Assembly (NCBI GenBank): GCA_028583605.1
Contig: CM053326.1
Coordinates: 32,766,431-32,830,430 of the forward strand
Length of the DNA stretch: 64,000 bases
Reading direction: 5' to 3'
Source of the DNA: Dastarcus helophoroides
Taxonomy: Eukaryota; Arthropoda; Insecta; Coleoptera; Bothrideridae
Shown here: positions 1 to 10,205 of the stretch, one piece after another
Numbering within the stretch: the first letter of the stretch is position 1
How the letters are laid out: every line of letters begins with the position of its first letter
Translations under genes and position numbers: made by a program
Notes under the pieces: generated by a model
What the model was told of the DNA's origin: nothing
The model's input: only the letters and a program-made list of their open reading frames with translations
The model's database searches: none

Positions 1-281
1 CAGATGGAATAATAAAATTGCTTTAATTTCCAATCTTTTCTTCAAAATTCATGTTTATTAGCCATAAAATCTACAATATTTTAAGACAGGTTCAATTGTG
101 GTTACTAATTAACATTAAACAACTTACAATTGTTTTACTTAGTTACACTCTATCCAATACCTGACTTGATTGTCAGATGTAAATGTCAAATATGTAATTC
201 AACACGCAAACAATAAATCTAAAATTCAACCCTAGGGACAGCATTTTCTCTTTTAATTTAACAGTTTTACAAAAAATATTG
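1..281. other. AT-rich sequence, nothing recognised
   Basis: No coding signal, RNA gene or repeat was recognised. Short ORFs on the minus strand here are chance products of low-complexity sequence. Confidence 0.5.
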
Positions 282-400
282 TATGATACACTTGTTAAAA
301 GTGATTTTATTTTGTTCGTGGGGTTGCTCCACTCGCTACGCTCGTTCCGCAATACTCCCCACTCACAAAATAAAATGTCTCTTTTAACACTTGCATCATA
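282..400. repeat. Palindromic fold-back element
   Basis: The left half, from GTATGATACACTTGTTAAAA, is matched in reverse complement by the right half ending TTTTAACACTTGCATCATA. The arms are about 45-50 bp with mismatches and meet at the inner palindrome CTCGCTACGCTCG. Sequence between the arm tips (ATTTTATTTTGT, GTGGGG) is also symmetrical. The unit is about 120 bp and would fold into one long hairpin, so it is probably a MITE or a fold-back element. No coding capacity. Confidence 0.65.
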
Positions 401-617
401 AATAACTATTATATTTTTTATATTTTTATAATTTATCAAAAAAAAAAAACAAAATTTTTATTTTTTTCCACATCTAATTTTTGGTCTCCTATTTTTCATT
501 ATTCCTATTCTATGTAAAATAAACTAACCTCTTAATTTGTAAACTGTCATGAAGTGACGTTTTCAATAAATTTAAATATCACGTAGTCGCATTTCAAAAA
601 TTGTTTAGAAAATTGTC

Positions 618-716
618 AACAAACCATAAAAATTTAAATATTTCCAAACTGGGCGGAAGAAATGTTAAATAAATTGAAAAAAAACATAATATTTCCGGTC
701 AATAAGGGCCTACCAT
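618..716. repeat. Dispersed repeat fragment (AAATGTTAAATAAA family)
   Basis: The block with AAATGTTAAATAAATTG and CATAATATTTCCGGTCAAT recurs near 9466-9520 and, diverged, near 45185-45255. At the last site it forms one arm of an inverted repeat. It is probably the terminal part of a DNA transposon or MITE family. Only by-eye similarity supports this. Confidence 0.45.
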
Positions 717-3215
717 GAAGAATAAAAAAAGGAAGAGATTTCCAAAAAAATTGAGGAAAATAAAAAGACTTCGAACAAATTGAGAAAAGGAGATTTCGAA
801 AAAATAGAGAAAATGAAGAGATTTCGAAAAAAAATGAATTTATCAAAAGTTCTCAAAATAAGGTAACATTTAAAAAAAAAGTCGAATTTCGACAATAGAT
901 TGGAACTCAGAACAAATTAAAAACCTGAAATTTTTAGAGAAATTTGAATTTTTTGAAAAGTTGTAACATTTCAAAAAGAAAAGTTGTAAAAATAAACTGG
1001 AAGCTTAAAAAAAATTATCGAACTTTAAGAAAGTCGAAGTTTTTCAGAGAAGAAGAAAAAAGTGAAATTTTAGAAAAACAAACAACAAGGTGAACACAAT
1101 TGTGAAACAAGCTCGAAATTTCGACAAAAAATTGACAATTTTCTAGAGAAATTTAAATTTTCAGAAGAAATTTAAAATTTCGAGAATAATACGATTTAAA
1201 AAAAAACCCAAATTTTCTGATAAATTTGAATTTTAAGAAAATTGGCAAAATAATTTCTAAAGAAAAGAGAACATCGATAAAACTTCCAGTTTCTAGAAAA
1301 GTATTGAATATAAAAAAAGGTTAGGTTAGGACTTTCCTAGAGAAAGTCAAATTTTAAGAAATAAATCAAATTTTGAGGTTTGAAAATAGATGAATTTCGT
1401 TCGAAATGAAAGTAGAAATTTCCAGGAAAAGTTTAATTTTGAAAAAAATTGTAAAAAAAATTGTAAAAAAAATTAAAAGCTTAACAAAACTGTCGAACTT
1501 TGTCAGAAGTCAGATTTGCATTTTTCCTGAGAAAATTAAAGTTTGAGAATAAATTGAAATTTCGAGAACAAGACGAATTAAAGAAAACTCCAAATTTTCA
1601 GTTAAAACGAATTTTGAGAAAATTTGTAAAATAATTTCGAAATAAAAGAAAATGTCGGTGAAACTTTTAGTTTTGAGATAAATATTGAATTTTAAAAGAA
1701 GGGCAAAATTTCTCAAAGAAAGTCAAATTTTAAGAAAAAATCAAATTTTGAGATTTGAATATAGAATTTAGAAATAAAAGTTGAAACTTTCAGAAAAAAT
1801 TGAATTTTAAAAAAAAAGATTACGAAAAAAATGAATTTGGCAAAAGTTCTTAAAAAAGATAAAATTTGAAAAAAAAACGTCGAATTTCGACAAAAGATCA
1901 GACCCAGAAAAAATGTAAAACTTGAAATTTTTAGACAAATGTAAATTTTGTAAAAAATTGTAAGATTTCGAAAAGAGAAATTGTAAAAAATTGAAAACTT
2001 AGAAAAAATCGTCGAACTTTTAAAAAGCCAAAGTTTTTCAGTGAAAGAGAAAATAAAAAATTTGCATTTTTCCAAAGAAACTTAAATTTTGAGATTAAAT
2101 TTAAAATTTCGAGTACAAGACGAATTAAAAAAATTTAAATGTTCAGGTAAATTCGACTTTTGATAGAATTGGTAAAATAATTTCAAAAGAAAAGAAAATG
2201 TTGATACAACTTTCAGTTTTGAGAAAAACGTTGAACTTTAAAGAAAGGACAAATTTTAAGCAAAAAAGGTAAATTATAATATTAAGTCAAACATTTTGAA
2301 AATTGACGAATTTCATCGAAAAAATTGCTGCTTGCAGGAACAATACAACGTCGAATTTTAAAAGTCGCAATGTCGAAAAAATCCGAATTTTGCGAAACAA
2401 GTCCAAATTAGCAGAAAATAAGTAAAAGCTTAAATGTTCAGTAAAAGTCAATATTTGGGTAAAATGGCTACATTTGGAAAAAGGACGAATTTCAAAAATA
2501 ATATAGAAATTTCGAGAAAAGTGTTGAAGTGTTGAAGCACAAAATTTTCCACAGAAAGTTAAATTTTGAGATCAAGTCAAACATTTTGAAAATATGTAGA
2601 TAAATTTTGTCGACGAAATTGCAGTTTGCAGGAATAATAAAATGTTGAATTTCAAAAGTTGAAATTTCGAGAAAAAGCTGAATTTTGAAAAACAAGTCCA
2701 AATTTGTTGAAAATAAATAAAAGTTTAAATATTTAGTAAAAGTTAATTCTGGGGAAAATGCCGAAATTTGATAGAAGGACCAATTTTACAAAGAATGTAG
2801 AATAGTTCTAGAAAAAAGCCGCAATTTAGAACAAAATCCAAAGAAAAGTAATTTTGGAAAGAATTGAAATTTGAGAATATGTCTAAATTTTGGAAAAAGA
2901 AAACTGAAACAAAGATCGAAATCTTCAAAAACTAGTTTACTTAACATTTCCAATTTATTTTTTCATTAAAAAAATCGACTAAAGATGATTTGTTGAGAAA
3001 TAAGTCGAATCTTCTAGTAACTCGAATTAGAAAAAAGTAAACATTTCCACAAAGGTCAATTTTTGAGAAGAAGCGAAGATTTAGGGTAAAAGTCTAATTT
3101 TAGAAACAGCATAGCTATTAAAAAAGAAGAATAATATAGAGAAGAGTTAAAAAATTCGAAATTGCAAAAAAAGGCAAATTTTGAAATAAGGGTCTAAATT
3201 TTGAGAAATGAAAAT
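717..3215 (+). repeat. Degenerate A/G-skewed repeat tract
   Basis: About 2.5 kb built from endless variants of phrases such as GAAATTTCGAGAAAA, AAGTCGAAATTT and AAATTTTGAGA, with spacings of about 20-40 bp and no exact period. The plus strand is strongly purine-rich. Longer blocks are duplicated: AAATTTTGAGATCAAGTCAA near 2569 echoes material near 2281 and 1735. Minus-strand ORFs here are F/S/K-rich low-complexity products and are not genes. The same composition recurs in many tracts of this window, sometimes with the skew reversed. Confidence 0.7.
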
Positions 3216-3420
3216 TCTTTTGAGCTGAATATATTTTCGTTTGACTACATGAGTTAGACGGGGCTCTCTCTTTGCCCCATATTTTGACTGATGTATCTGA
3301 TTTAATTTTGAAATAAATTGTAAAATCAGAAATAAAAATTTGCGGCTCTTTGAAATTCACGAAATCAATTTTTTTAATGCGGCTGGCTCTTTCGGTTTAA
3401 AAGTTTGCCAACCTCTGACC
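3216..3420 (-). mobile_element. hAT-like non-autonomous element end
   Basis: GCGGCTCTTTGAAATTC, then GCGGCTGGCTCTTTCGG and AGTTTGCCAACCTCTGA, match the layout of hAT-superfamily termini whose outer end in the other orientation reads CAGGGGTCGGCAAACTGCGGCTC (compare 10129 of this window). The outer tip is at about 3420. The inner boundary is uncertain and no transposase is present. Confidence 0.5.
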
Positions 3421-4019
3421 TACACTGTGGCGTAATCAAGCTAAAGTACTCTAACAACAGTTGTGTATTTTATGTCGAATTCCTAGCTTTGTAAACTTTT
3501 TTCGAAATTGTGGGGTAAAAAGTGTATTTATTAGTGTTTTTCAATACCGGTAAGACATTTCCAACAATTGAAATGTCGACAATTTTTGTTTTTCAAATTT
3601 AAAGTAAAATAACTCCCAAACTATAAGAGCTGGACCGACAAATTTTGACATTAAATCAACGCTTAATTGTTGCTTAACAAAAATAAAAAATAATATACAG
3701 GGTGTGCCATTTGAATTTTTTGACAAAAATGTAATTTTGCATTTGCCAACTACCCTGTACACTATCAAATACTATTTAAATAAAATTACATCAATTTTTA
3801 AGAAAATGATTTAGTGTAATTGTTTGCATAAAAAATAAATTGATTTAATAGTTTCTGGCCTTTCAAACAAGCTTCAAAATTAGACTGAACTTTCATGATT
3901 TTTCTAAATATCTCAAAAATTATTAATCGCAGACCCCTATTGTTTAATATCGTATTAATAAGCATTTTATACAGCATTTATATCTGTAATAATATACAAG
4001 ATATTCTATTTAAAAAAAG
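3421..4019. other. Non-coding, with short TACAGGGT/ACCCTGTA bounded segment
   Basis: At 3696-3759 a 64-bp segment begins TACAGGGTG and ends ACCCTGTA, and the parts inside each end (TGCCATTTG and ATTTGCCAA) are roughly inverted copies. This resembles the joined ends of a Tc1/mariner-like MITE or a deletion remnant. Nothing else was recognised. Confidence 0.35.
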
Positions 4020-4739
4020 GCACCTTTGGTGTATACACATCAGGAAAGTAAAACACTGTCCATAGGGAGAATGTTAATGAGAGATTTAACATTGAGAGTT
4101 AATAGTGGGATACATGGGAGGCGGTTTGTATTCTCCTACACCGGTGTAAACAATTCAGCGCAGAACGCAGCGATCAGTGCAGGTGGAGAATTCAGTAGTA
4201 CATCATAGCTTCTAACGTGTTTTGTTACGGGATTACTACTGGGCAGGCAACAATTTTATTAAAATAAATAAACGAGATTTCTTAATAAATAATAATTCTA
4301 ATGAAGAATATAACATAATAACTCTTTAAACTTTACAATATAAGGAGTTAGAATAGGCCACCAGACTGCTAAATAATATTCCAGTCTGTTGTAAAACTCT
4401 CGACGAGTCTTTTTCTAACATTTAAACTGGAAGATACGAGCATGCTGCGTCAAAGTAGGGGAATACGTTCAGCGGCCGTAGAAAACTACGGAAGGGACAA
4501 TTCTTAGCGTTTTACATGAACAATGAAAATTTTTCCTTATCTGTATATTCACACTGTATAATATGCAATAATTTAAAAATGTGCTCCTTGTGAGAATGTA
4601 CCTTTGTACTTAAAAGATTTTTGTTACCAAAATAATTGTAGAAGCTACAGGGCTTTACCTTACTAATGGCCGACCGTGTATAAAAGATGGGTGAAAACAT
4701 TAGTCTTATCTTCCTCAAACTTTATTATTTCTCTCAAAA
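4020..4739. other. Unassigned sequence of higher complexity
   Basis: Base composition is more balanced than in the flanking tracts. A 60-codon plus-strand ORF (4026-4208, ending GGEFSSTS) lies here, but no family is recognised and no splice or promoter context supports it. It may be unique host DNA or an unrecognised repeat. Confidence 0.3.
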
Positions 4740-5593
4740 TTTTGAGCATAAAATAATGTTTCAAAAGTTTTTAGGTTATAAGTCAAAGTTTCGTTTGGTT
4801 GTTTAGATTTTTGCAATTTTTTTTTAATTTTTAACTTTAATCTCAAAGTATTGCTTTTTTCTTGAAATCTAGAGTTTCAATTCCAAAGTTCGGCCTATTT
4901 CTCTAGCTTTAATCATAAGACTCGATTGTTTCATGATGCCAAGTTTCTCTTAAAGTTTCGACATTTTTCTGAAAATTTTTCGAGTGTCCTAAAGTGTTTA
5001 TGTTAAAATTAAGATTTTTTTTCTCAAAATTTTCACTTTAAAGAGTAAATGTCGGACTTTCCTTTTAATGTTGATTTTTGTTTTTCCAAGCAAATCTTTT
5101 CCCAAAGCTTTCATCCCTTTTAATATTGTTTCGCTTAATTTCCAAAAAAAAATGCAACAAAATCAAAATTTAGAGAAACGGAAAATGAGGAATTTTGTGA
5201 TGAGTCAACATTTCCAGAAAAAGTGAAACTTCTTGTAAAGAAACATATCCTATTTTTTAGTAAAACATCAATTTAAAGAAAAACATTAAATTTTAGAAAT
5301 ATATAAATGATAAATTGAATTAGTTGAATAAATTGAAATTTTCAAAGAAAAATATGAAACTCGAATCTCGAAAATAAACCCCAAATTAAAAAAAAAAGTG
5401 GAATTAAAAAATAACTTCTTTACCTCAATTTGTTACATTTCGAGAAAAAAAAATTAAAACATCGAGGAAAAAACAATTTCGGGGAAAAAATTGAAATTTT
5501 CAGAATTATAAAATGCCGAATCTTGACATAAAAGTCAACTTTTTTTTTGGTGGTCTTTGGTTATCTTTAATTCTTCAGTCAAATTTTAAGAGA
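4740..5593. repeat. Degenerate repeat tract with a skew switch
   Basis: Same phrase-like low-complexity material as 717-3215. The plus strand is pyrimidine-rich (TTTTCTCAAAATTT style) up to about 5145 and purine-rich (GAAATTTTCAGA style) after that, so the strand asymmetry flips inside the block. It ends abruptly where Penelope-like coding sequence begins. Confidence 0.6.
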
Positions 5594-5845
5594 TCCTGTA
5601 AAAATTGTCCTCAAAAGTATTTCGGGCAGACTAGACGATCTCTTAAAATCTGGCTGAAGGAGCATTTGGCCCATTTGAGGTACGGAAGAACTAAGAAGTC
5701 AAATGTGGCTCGACATGCTTTTAAATTAAATCATAGAATAGATAAGAATATTAAATTGTTAAGAATAGTAAATAAGAATTCTATGTCAAATGCATGTGAA
5801 AGCTTAGCCATTCATAAGGCTGGAGACAACCTTATGAATAGTTAA
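5594..5845 (+). pseudogene. Penelope-like element GIY-YIG endonuclease domain (5'-truncated)
   Basis: The reading frame gives SCKNCPQKYFGQTRRSLK, then LKEHLAHLRYG, SNVARHAFKLNH and a C-terminus ending GDNLMNS. This is the carboxy-terminal GIY-YIG nuclease layout of Penelope-like retroelements: a CxxC pair, a Y(I/F)GQT..RSL motif, KEH, a downstream H, a Glu in ACESLAIHK and a terminal MN. In that family the domain follows the reverse transcriptase and nicks target DNA. Here the RT and the first GIY motif are missing, because the frame joins the AT-rich tract upstream at about 5594. The Arg normally found before LKEH is Trp, so the nuclease is probably dead. The nominal ATG at 5513 lies in the tract and is not the true start. 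The hammerhead-bearing 3' end is displaced to 7815 by a jockey insertion. Confidence 0.8.
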
Positions 5846-6004
5846 GCTGAGCCTTTAGGCTACTCATCTCTGTTAAAAATAGTTTAGGTTGATAAATAAG
5901 GAATTGTGACACTACGACGTGTATGATTAGATGTACATGCGCCTTCAGGTGCGGTCGAACATGCACGAAGTGAATTTTCTTAGTATATAAGGGTTAATTT
6001 TAGT
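5846..6004 (+). mobile_element. 3' untranslated part of the Penelope-like element
   Basis: Non-coding sequence between the GIY-YIG stop and the jockey insertion point. Its composition differs from the neighbouring tracts, and it runs directly into the target duplication. I infer that it is the native PLE 3' region, which continues at 7815. Confidence 0.5.
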
Positions 6005-6017
6005 ATTAGGTGTTAGT
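6005..6017. repeat. Left target-site duplication of the jockey insertion
   Basis: ATTAGGTGTTAGT here and ATTAGGTGTCAGT at 7802-7814 match at 12 of 13 positions and bracket the non-LTR element exactly. They therefore mark its insertion into the Penelope-like element. Confidence 0.75.
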
Positions 6018-7801
6018 TAGCCAAAGCTCTAAGAGGAGATAGGAAACCTATCCCACCGATACACGGATCTCAAGGAATGGCTTACTCAGATCAGGATAAG
6101 GCCACAGCTTTCGCTGAGACCTTTGAACGACATTGTCAGGCCACACTTTAAGAAGTGGACTTAGACTTCGTAGAGGAGGTGGAAGAAGAGGTTCAAGTTC
6201 TTCAAAAGGAAGTGCCAGAAGAAGACGACGTCATCCAACCGACTAACGAGGAGAAAATCCAAAGCTTTCTGCGCAAGCTAAACGTCAAAAAGGCTAAAGG
6301 TCCAAACGGAATTCCAAACCAAGCTCTGAAGTCTCTTCCGGACCAAGCTGTCAAATACTTTGGAGCAATAGTCAATTACATGTTTAAGTACCGGTATTTT
6401 CCCACAAGATGGAAGACTGCAAACGTTACCTTCATTCCTAAGCCAGGTAAGGATGGGAAATTTTCCCAAATTTACAGGTCAATCAGCCTCTTATCCAACT
6501 TGGGTAAGGTGGCAGAAAGGATTTTGAGGAAGCGCCTGCGGAATATCATCAACGATCGCGACATCATTCCTAAGGAACAATTTGGTTTCCAATCTCTGCA
6601 CTCTACCTCAGACCAGCTGCTGAGAGTGGTTGAAACAATCACTAAACGCATGAAATGGAACCAGGTAGTTAGAGCTATTTTCTTCGATATCTCCAAGGCA
6701 TTTGACACAGCTTGACAAGGACTACTCTACAAGATGCACCAGTTTGGAACACCTCTAACAATGGTTCAAATGGTAAGCTCGTTCCTGGACCAGCGCTCAT
6801 TCAGAGCAAAGGTGGGACAGGAAATATCAAACTAGTTTAGGCTACAGTTTGGGGTACCTCAAGGCTCTGCCTTGTCACCTCTGCTGTATTCGCTGTTCAC
6901 AGCAGACATCCCGAGAACCAATCCAACAATCGACCACACCTTATTGGCAACTTATGCAGACGACACAGTTTTAGTGACGTGCTCTTTCAGTCCAGAGTTG
7001 GTCACCAGTCAACTTCAGGAGGCAACAGAAAGTCTACTAAATTACTTTGGTCAATGAAGAATCCAAGTCAAGGCAGACAAAACCCAAGCAGACTTGTTCA
7101 CCCGAAGAAGACTCTAACCATATGGACATGTTAATGTTCATGGGCAAAACGTCGACTGGAGACTTCAGGCAAAGTATCTAGATGTAATTCTGGATAAAAG
7201 ACTTATATTTCAGGCACACATCTCGATTATGCAGTGTCCAAAGCCAAAATGCTGAAGGGACTGCTGCAAGCGATTTTTTGTAGAAATAGTAACCTGTCCA
7301 TTGGACTTAAAGTGTTACTATACAAATCAATTATAAGACCAGCGATGACCTAGGCATCTGTAGCTTGGTCACAGGCGACGGATAATCAGATGAAGAAACT
7401 CCAGGTGTTCCAGAACGTCTTTCTAAGACAAGCCAATTTTTCTTAGGGAAACTAATTCCAATGCGATGGAAAGAGCGGAAACGCATCCCAACGAGCTAGT
7501 TTAACAGGCAGTGGATTACGATCCAAACATCCCAACCAGGATTAGGAGACCAAGGATGGCCCTCTAGGCTACGACTTCCATTTCGGAAATTTTTGTTTTA
7601 TTTGTTTCTTATGTTTCAGGCAAAACAGCTTATAATAGTGCTCCAGTACTATTGTACTGTTTCGACGGAGGGATTGGGGGCCAAGGGCCCGGCCCGAAGA
7701 AGTAGGGGTTTTTAGTCGGTACCCGTAGTTTGAACCGAAGTCCGACACTATCTGGGTATCTTCCCAGATGTCCTTAACGGATTTTCCCCTACTTAAAAGA
7801 A
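6018..7801 (+). pseudogene. Jockey-type non-LTR retrotransposon, 5'-truncated reverse transcriptase
   Basis: A single reading frame (frame of 6155) carries the pre-RT segment (PIPPIHGSQGMAYSDQDKA), RT block 1 (KAKGPNGIPNQAL), the finger motif WKTANVTFIPKPGKDG, QFGFQSLHSTSDQLL, IFFDISKAFD, FGVPQGSALSPLLY and the catalytic box YADDTVL near 6955. After that come thumb and C-terminal remnants (KYLDVILDKR, IIRPAMT). Stops interrupt it at 6149, at 6713 (TGA just after AFDTA, where family members have Trp), at 6833 and at 7055, and more follow. The endonuclease is missing, which is the usual 5' truncation. The 3' UTR has the ...GTCGGTACCC...GTCCGACACT signature seen in insect jockey/R1-type tails and ends about 7801. 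The 13-bp target duplication shows one insertion into an older Penelope-like element. Confidence 0.85.
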
Positions 7802-7814
7802 ATTAGGTGTCAGT
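7802..7814. repeat. Right target-site duplication of the jockey insertion
   Basis: ATTAGGTGTCAGT, one mismatch from the copy at 6005-6017. Confidence 0.75.
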
Positions 7815-7915
7815 ACCTCTCTTAAGACGATAGCTTGGCTATCGAAACGCGTTAGAGCAACCTTTGTTGTGTTATTTAATCTTTTTTGGTTTCAGGGAAC
7901 AAGATTTGCATTTCC
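7815..7915 (+). mobile_element. Penelope-like terminal repeat with hammerhead-like motif (copy 1)
   Basis: Resumes the element broken by the jockey insertion. The repeat reads GATAGCTTGGCTATCGAAAC, GCGTTAGAGCAACC, a T-rich stretch, then TTGGTTTCAGGGAACAAG. The same series occurs at 15.25, 15.66, 16.05, 20.5 and 58.0 kb. The hammerhead-like portion is listed separately. Confidence 0.7.
7817..7857 (+). ncRNA. Hammerhead-ribozyme-like motif, decayed core
   Basis: Stem I strand CTCT (7817-7820); core CTTAAGA (7821-7827) where CUGANGA is needed; one extra C; stem II GATAGC-TTG-GCTATC (7829-7843); GAAA (7844-7847); self-complementary ACGCGT (7847-7852); then T and AGAG (7854-7857), which pairs with CTCT. 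Position 5 of the core is T instead of G, so this copy is expected to be inactive. Fold drawn by hand. Confidence 0.6.
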
Positions 7916-8235
7916 ATTTATAAAATTTAACATTTAAATAAGACAACTAACTTTGAAAAAAAAATAGGAAAACGTACAAATTCTAAAAACAGTCGAAAGT
8001 TTAAATAAAAGGTTGACAATTTTGTAAAAATGGATTTTTTCAATAGAAAGTCATTGAGAAGATCAAGAGATGAAGTCAAAGTTGGCAGATCAGAGTGGCT
8101 ATTTTTAAGGTAAATAAAATGTTAAGGAAGTAATAATATATTATGTTAATTAGAAATTTTTTGGAAGAAATGCAAAATTTCTACAAAAAACTCAACATTT
8201 GTAAAAGATTGCTTTTTTTTCAAAATTTATGCATC
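7916..8235. repeat. Short degenerate A-rich tract
   Basis: Low-complexity phrases of the type described at 717-3215, following the PLE terminal repeat. No coding signal. Confidence 0.5.
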
Positions 8236-8239
8236 GAAT

Positions 8240-8285
8240 CGAATTCGATGTCATGGTCCGCAGTTTACGTTTGCCCACCCCTGTT
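8240..8285 (-). mobile_element. hAT-like terminal fragment
   Basis: GCAGTTTACGTTTGCCCACC followed by CCTG, the reverse complement of a CAGGGGTGGGCAAAC-type hAT terminus. The partner end is not seen nearby. Confidence 0.4.
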
Positions 8286-8999
8286 GTAGAGCATATTTAT
8301 GTGCACGACGTACTAAAGGGCAAAAATAAAAAATGTACCCTCCGGTCACCATCAAAGGTGAACGTTTTATTAAGTATTCACCTCATGTGTAAATAAATTA
8401 TACAATCTTAGCTTGATTAATACCGTTACATAAACAGATTGGATGCCTGACGTAAAATAAATTTATATTTTAGCCACGGGCAACGAATCGAGGATTAATT
8501 AACAATAATGTGTTCATTTTGAGTCATACAGCGCATTAATTATCTTTTAAGGGGTTAGTAGATGTAACACATAACACATGTAGCGAAATGTGCTGCACAG
8601 ATATTTATCTTCTCTGGGTTGTTAAAATAAAAGGCCCCGTTATAATTAAAAGGGAGTGAACCAGCTTTTACGAAGAAATTAGAGCGTGCATTATTAACAA
8701 TTTATTAAAAATTTACAAGTATTTTAGGAAATGCTCGTTGGCAATTATACTTAAAGCATCCGAAAGTTGGAAATTATGCCATGCTAAGATATTAATTAAT
8801 TATTTGGTACATTAGAGGCCGAGTTAACATCTCGAATAATTTCTGCTTTAAATTTTTATAGATTGAACTTGATGGCTTTATGATAAATGATGATATTTTA
8901 CCAATATTCATGCAAAAGATAGTTCTGTAGCAAATATTTCCAGTTGTCGAATCAGTTAATTAAATCGTACACCAAAATTGCTATTTACAGATGTTAAGT
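8286..8999. other. Non-coding sequence, nothing recognised
   Basis: AT-rich but not phrase-repetitive. No ORF, splice-flanked coding segment or RNA gene found. Possibly unique intergenic or intronic DNA. Confidence 0.4.
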
Positions 9000-9945
9000 T
9001 TAACATTTATAAACTCTAAAATTTATTTTAAAATATAATTTTGGAGGTTTTTCGCGAAATAACGACGGTTTTTTCAAAATGCTGAATTGTTCTCTTAATA
9101 ATTTTTGAAATTCATAAAGCTTCTTTCAACATCAAAACTTTTTTTTCAAAGTACGTTATTTAGGCGTAAAATTTGAGGATTAAAGTTAAAATTGAGGGCA
9201 AAACCAGAAATTTTAATAAAAGTTTGATTTATTAAAAAAAATGTTTTACGAAAATTCTGAACCTTAAAGTTTCAGCTATTTTATCGACAAAATTCAAAAA
9301 TAAACTCGCTATTTAGTCTTTTTGAAATGTCGAGTTTTTTTTTCTGAAAATCTGGATGAAGACCTAAAGCTTACAATTTATTTTTTTATTAAAATTTAAA
9401 ATTAGCCTATTTTTTTAGAAACTTTTCCTTTGCTTGTTAAAATTTAGACCTTAATCTCAACAAACAATAAAAATTTAAATATTTCCAAACTGGGCCCAAG
9501 AAATGTTAAATAAAATTAAAAAAATTAATCTCAAGGTCTCAATTTTTTTTCAGAATTTCGAATTTAAACTCAATTAAATTTCGACTATTTTTCGAAATTC
9601 GGTGTAAAAGTGAGTTTTCACCAATAATTTATACATAACGTTTTCATCAAAATTTGGACTTTTTCTCAAAATTCCGTAAATGCATTTCGAAAATGCAAGA
9701 ATATTTTTGTTCCAAGTATTTTGTCCTAACATTACAACGTTTCTCTTAAATTTTTTAGTTTAAAGCTAAAAATTATACTTTTTAAGTTTCCAGGTTTTCT
9801 TAAAATTTTTGCTTTTTATTTCAAAATTTCGAGCTTAAACTTGATATTTGTATATTGGGTTTTTTTGAAATAAATGTTTTTCGAATAATTTCTAGAAATG
9901 TTGAGTTTTGACTTTAAAATCAAAATTTGGATTTTTTTCCAGCGA
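9000..9945 (-). repeat. Degenerate C/T-skewed repeat tract
   Basis: Reverse-complement orientation of the degenerate tracts (TTTCTCAAAATTTCGA-style phrases on plus). It includes a copy of the AAATGTTAAATAAAATT dispersed block near 9466-9515. Confidence 0.6.
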
Positions 9946-10128
9946 GTCCCGAGAAGTAATTATCAGAACTTAACTCGTGGCGGGTATGTCTAGAGGGGTG
10001 GTGGTTGGTTTTATTTTAATCCGGGTTCTAAGGCCTAATCGTAGTGCAATGAATGTTTCGAATGTTGGGCCAGAAATCTAGATTATCGATCATTATTCGG
10101 GGATTTGAATTGTTTATTGAATTAGATC
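9946..10128. other. Short higher-complexity island
   Basis: Contains GTGGCGGGTATGTCTAGAGG and CCGGGTTCTAAGGCC, unlike the flanking tracts. No gene or family recognised. Confidence 0.3.
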
Positions 10129-10205
10129 AGGGGTCGGCAAACTGCGGCTCACCAGCCACATTACTTTTAAAAAGCAATTGCGGCTATTTAAATTTCCTTA
10201 AAAAG
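10129..10205 (+). mobile_element. hAT-like terminal fragment (CAGGGGTCGGCAAAC)
   Basis: Begins CAGGGGTCGGCAAACTGCGG and continues CTCACCAGCCACATTAC, a typical hAT-superfamily (Tip100/Charlie-like) terminus. Its opposite-type end occurs at about 3420. No transposase ORF is present, so this is a MITE or a truncated copy. Confidence 0.55.

Noticed and set aside
1713..2075. 120-codon minus-strand Phe/Ser/Lys-rich ORF
   Set aside because: Same low-complexity tract effect; many similar short ORFs on the same strand, none with family features.
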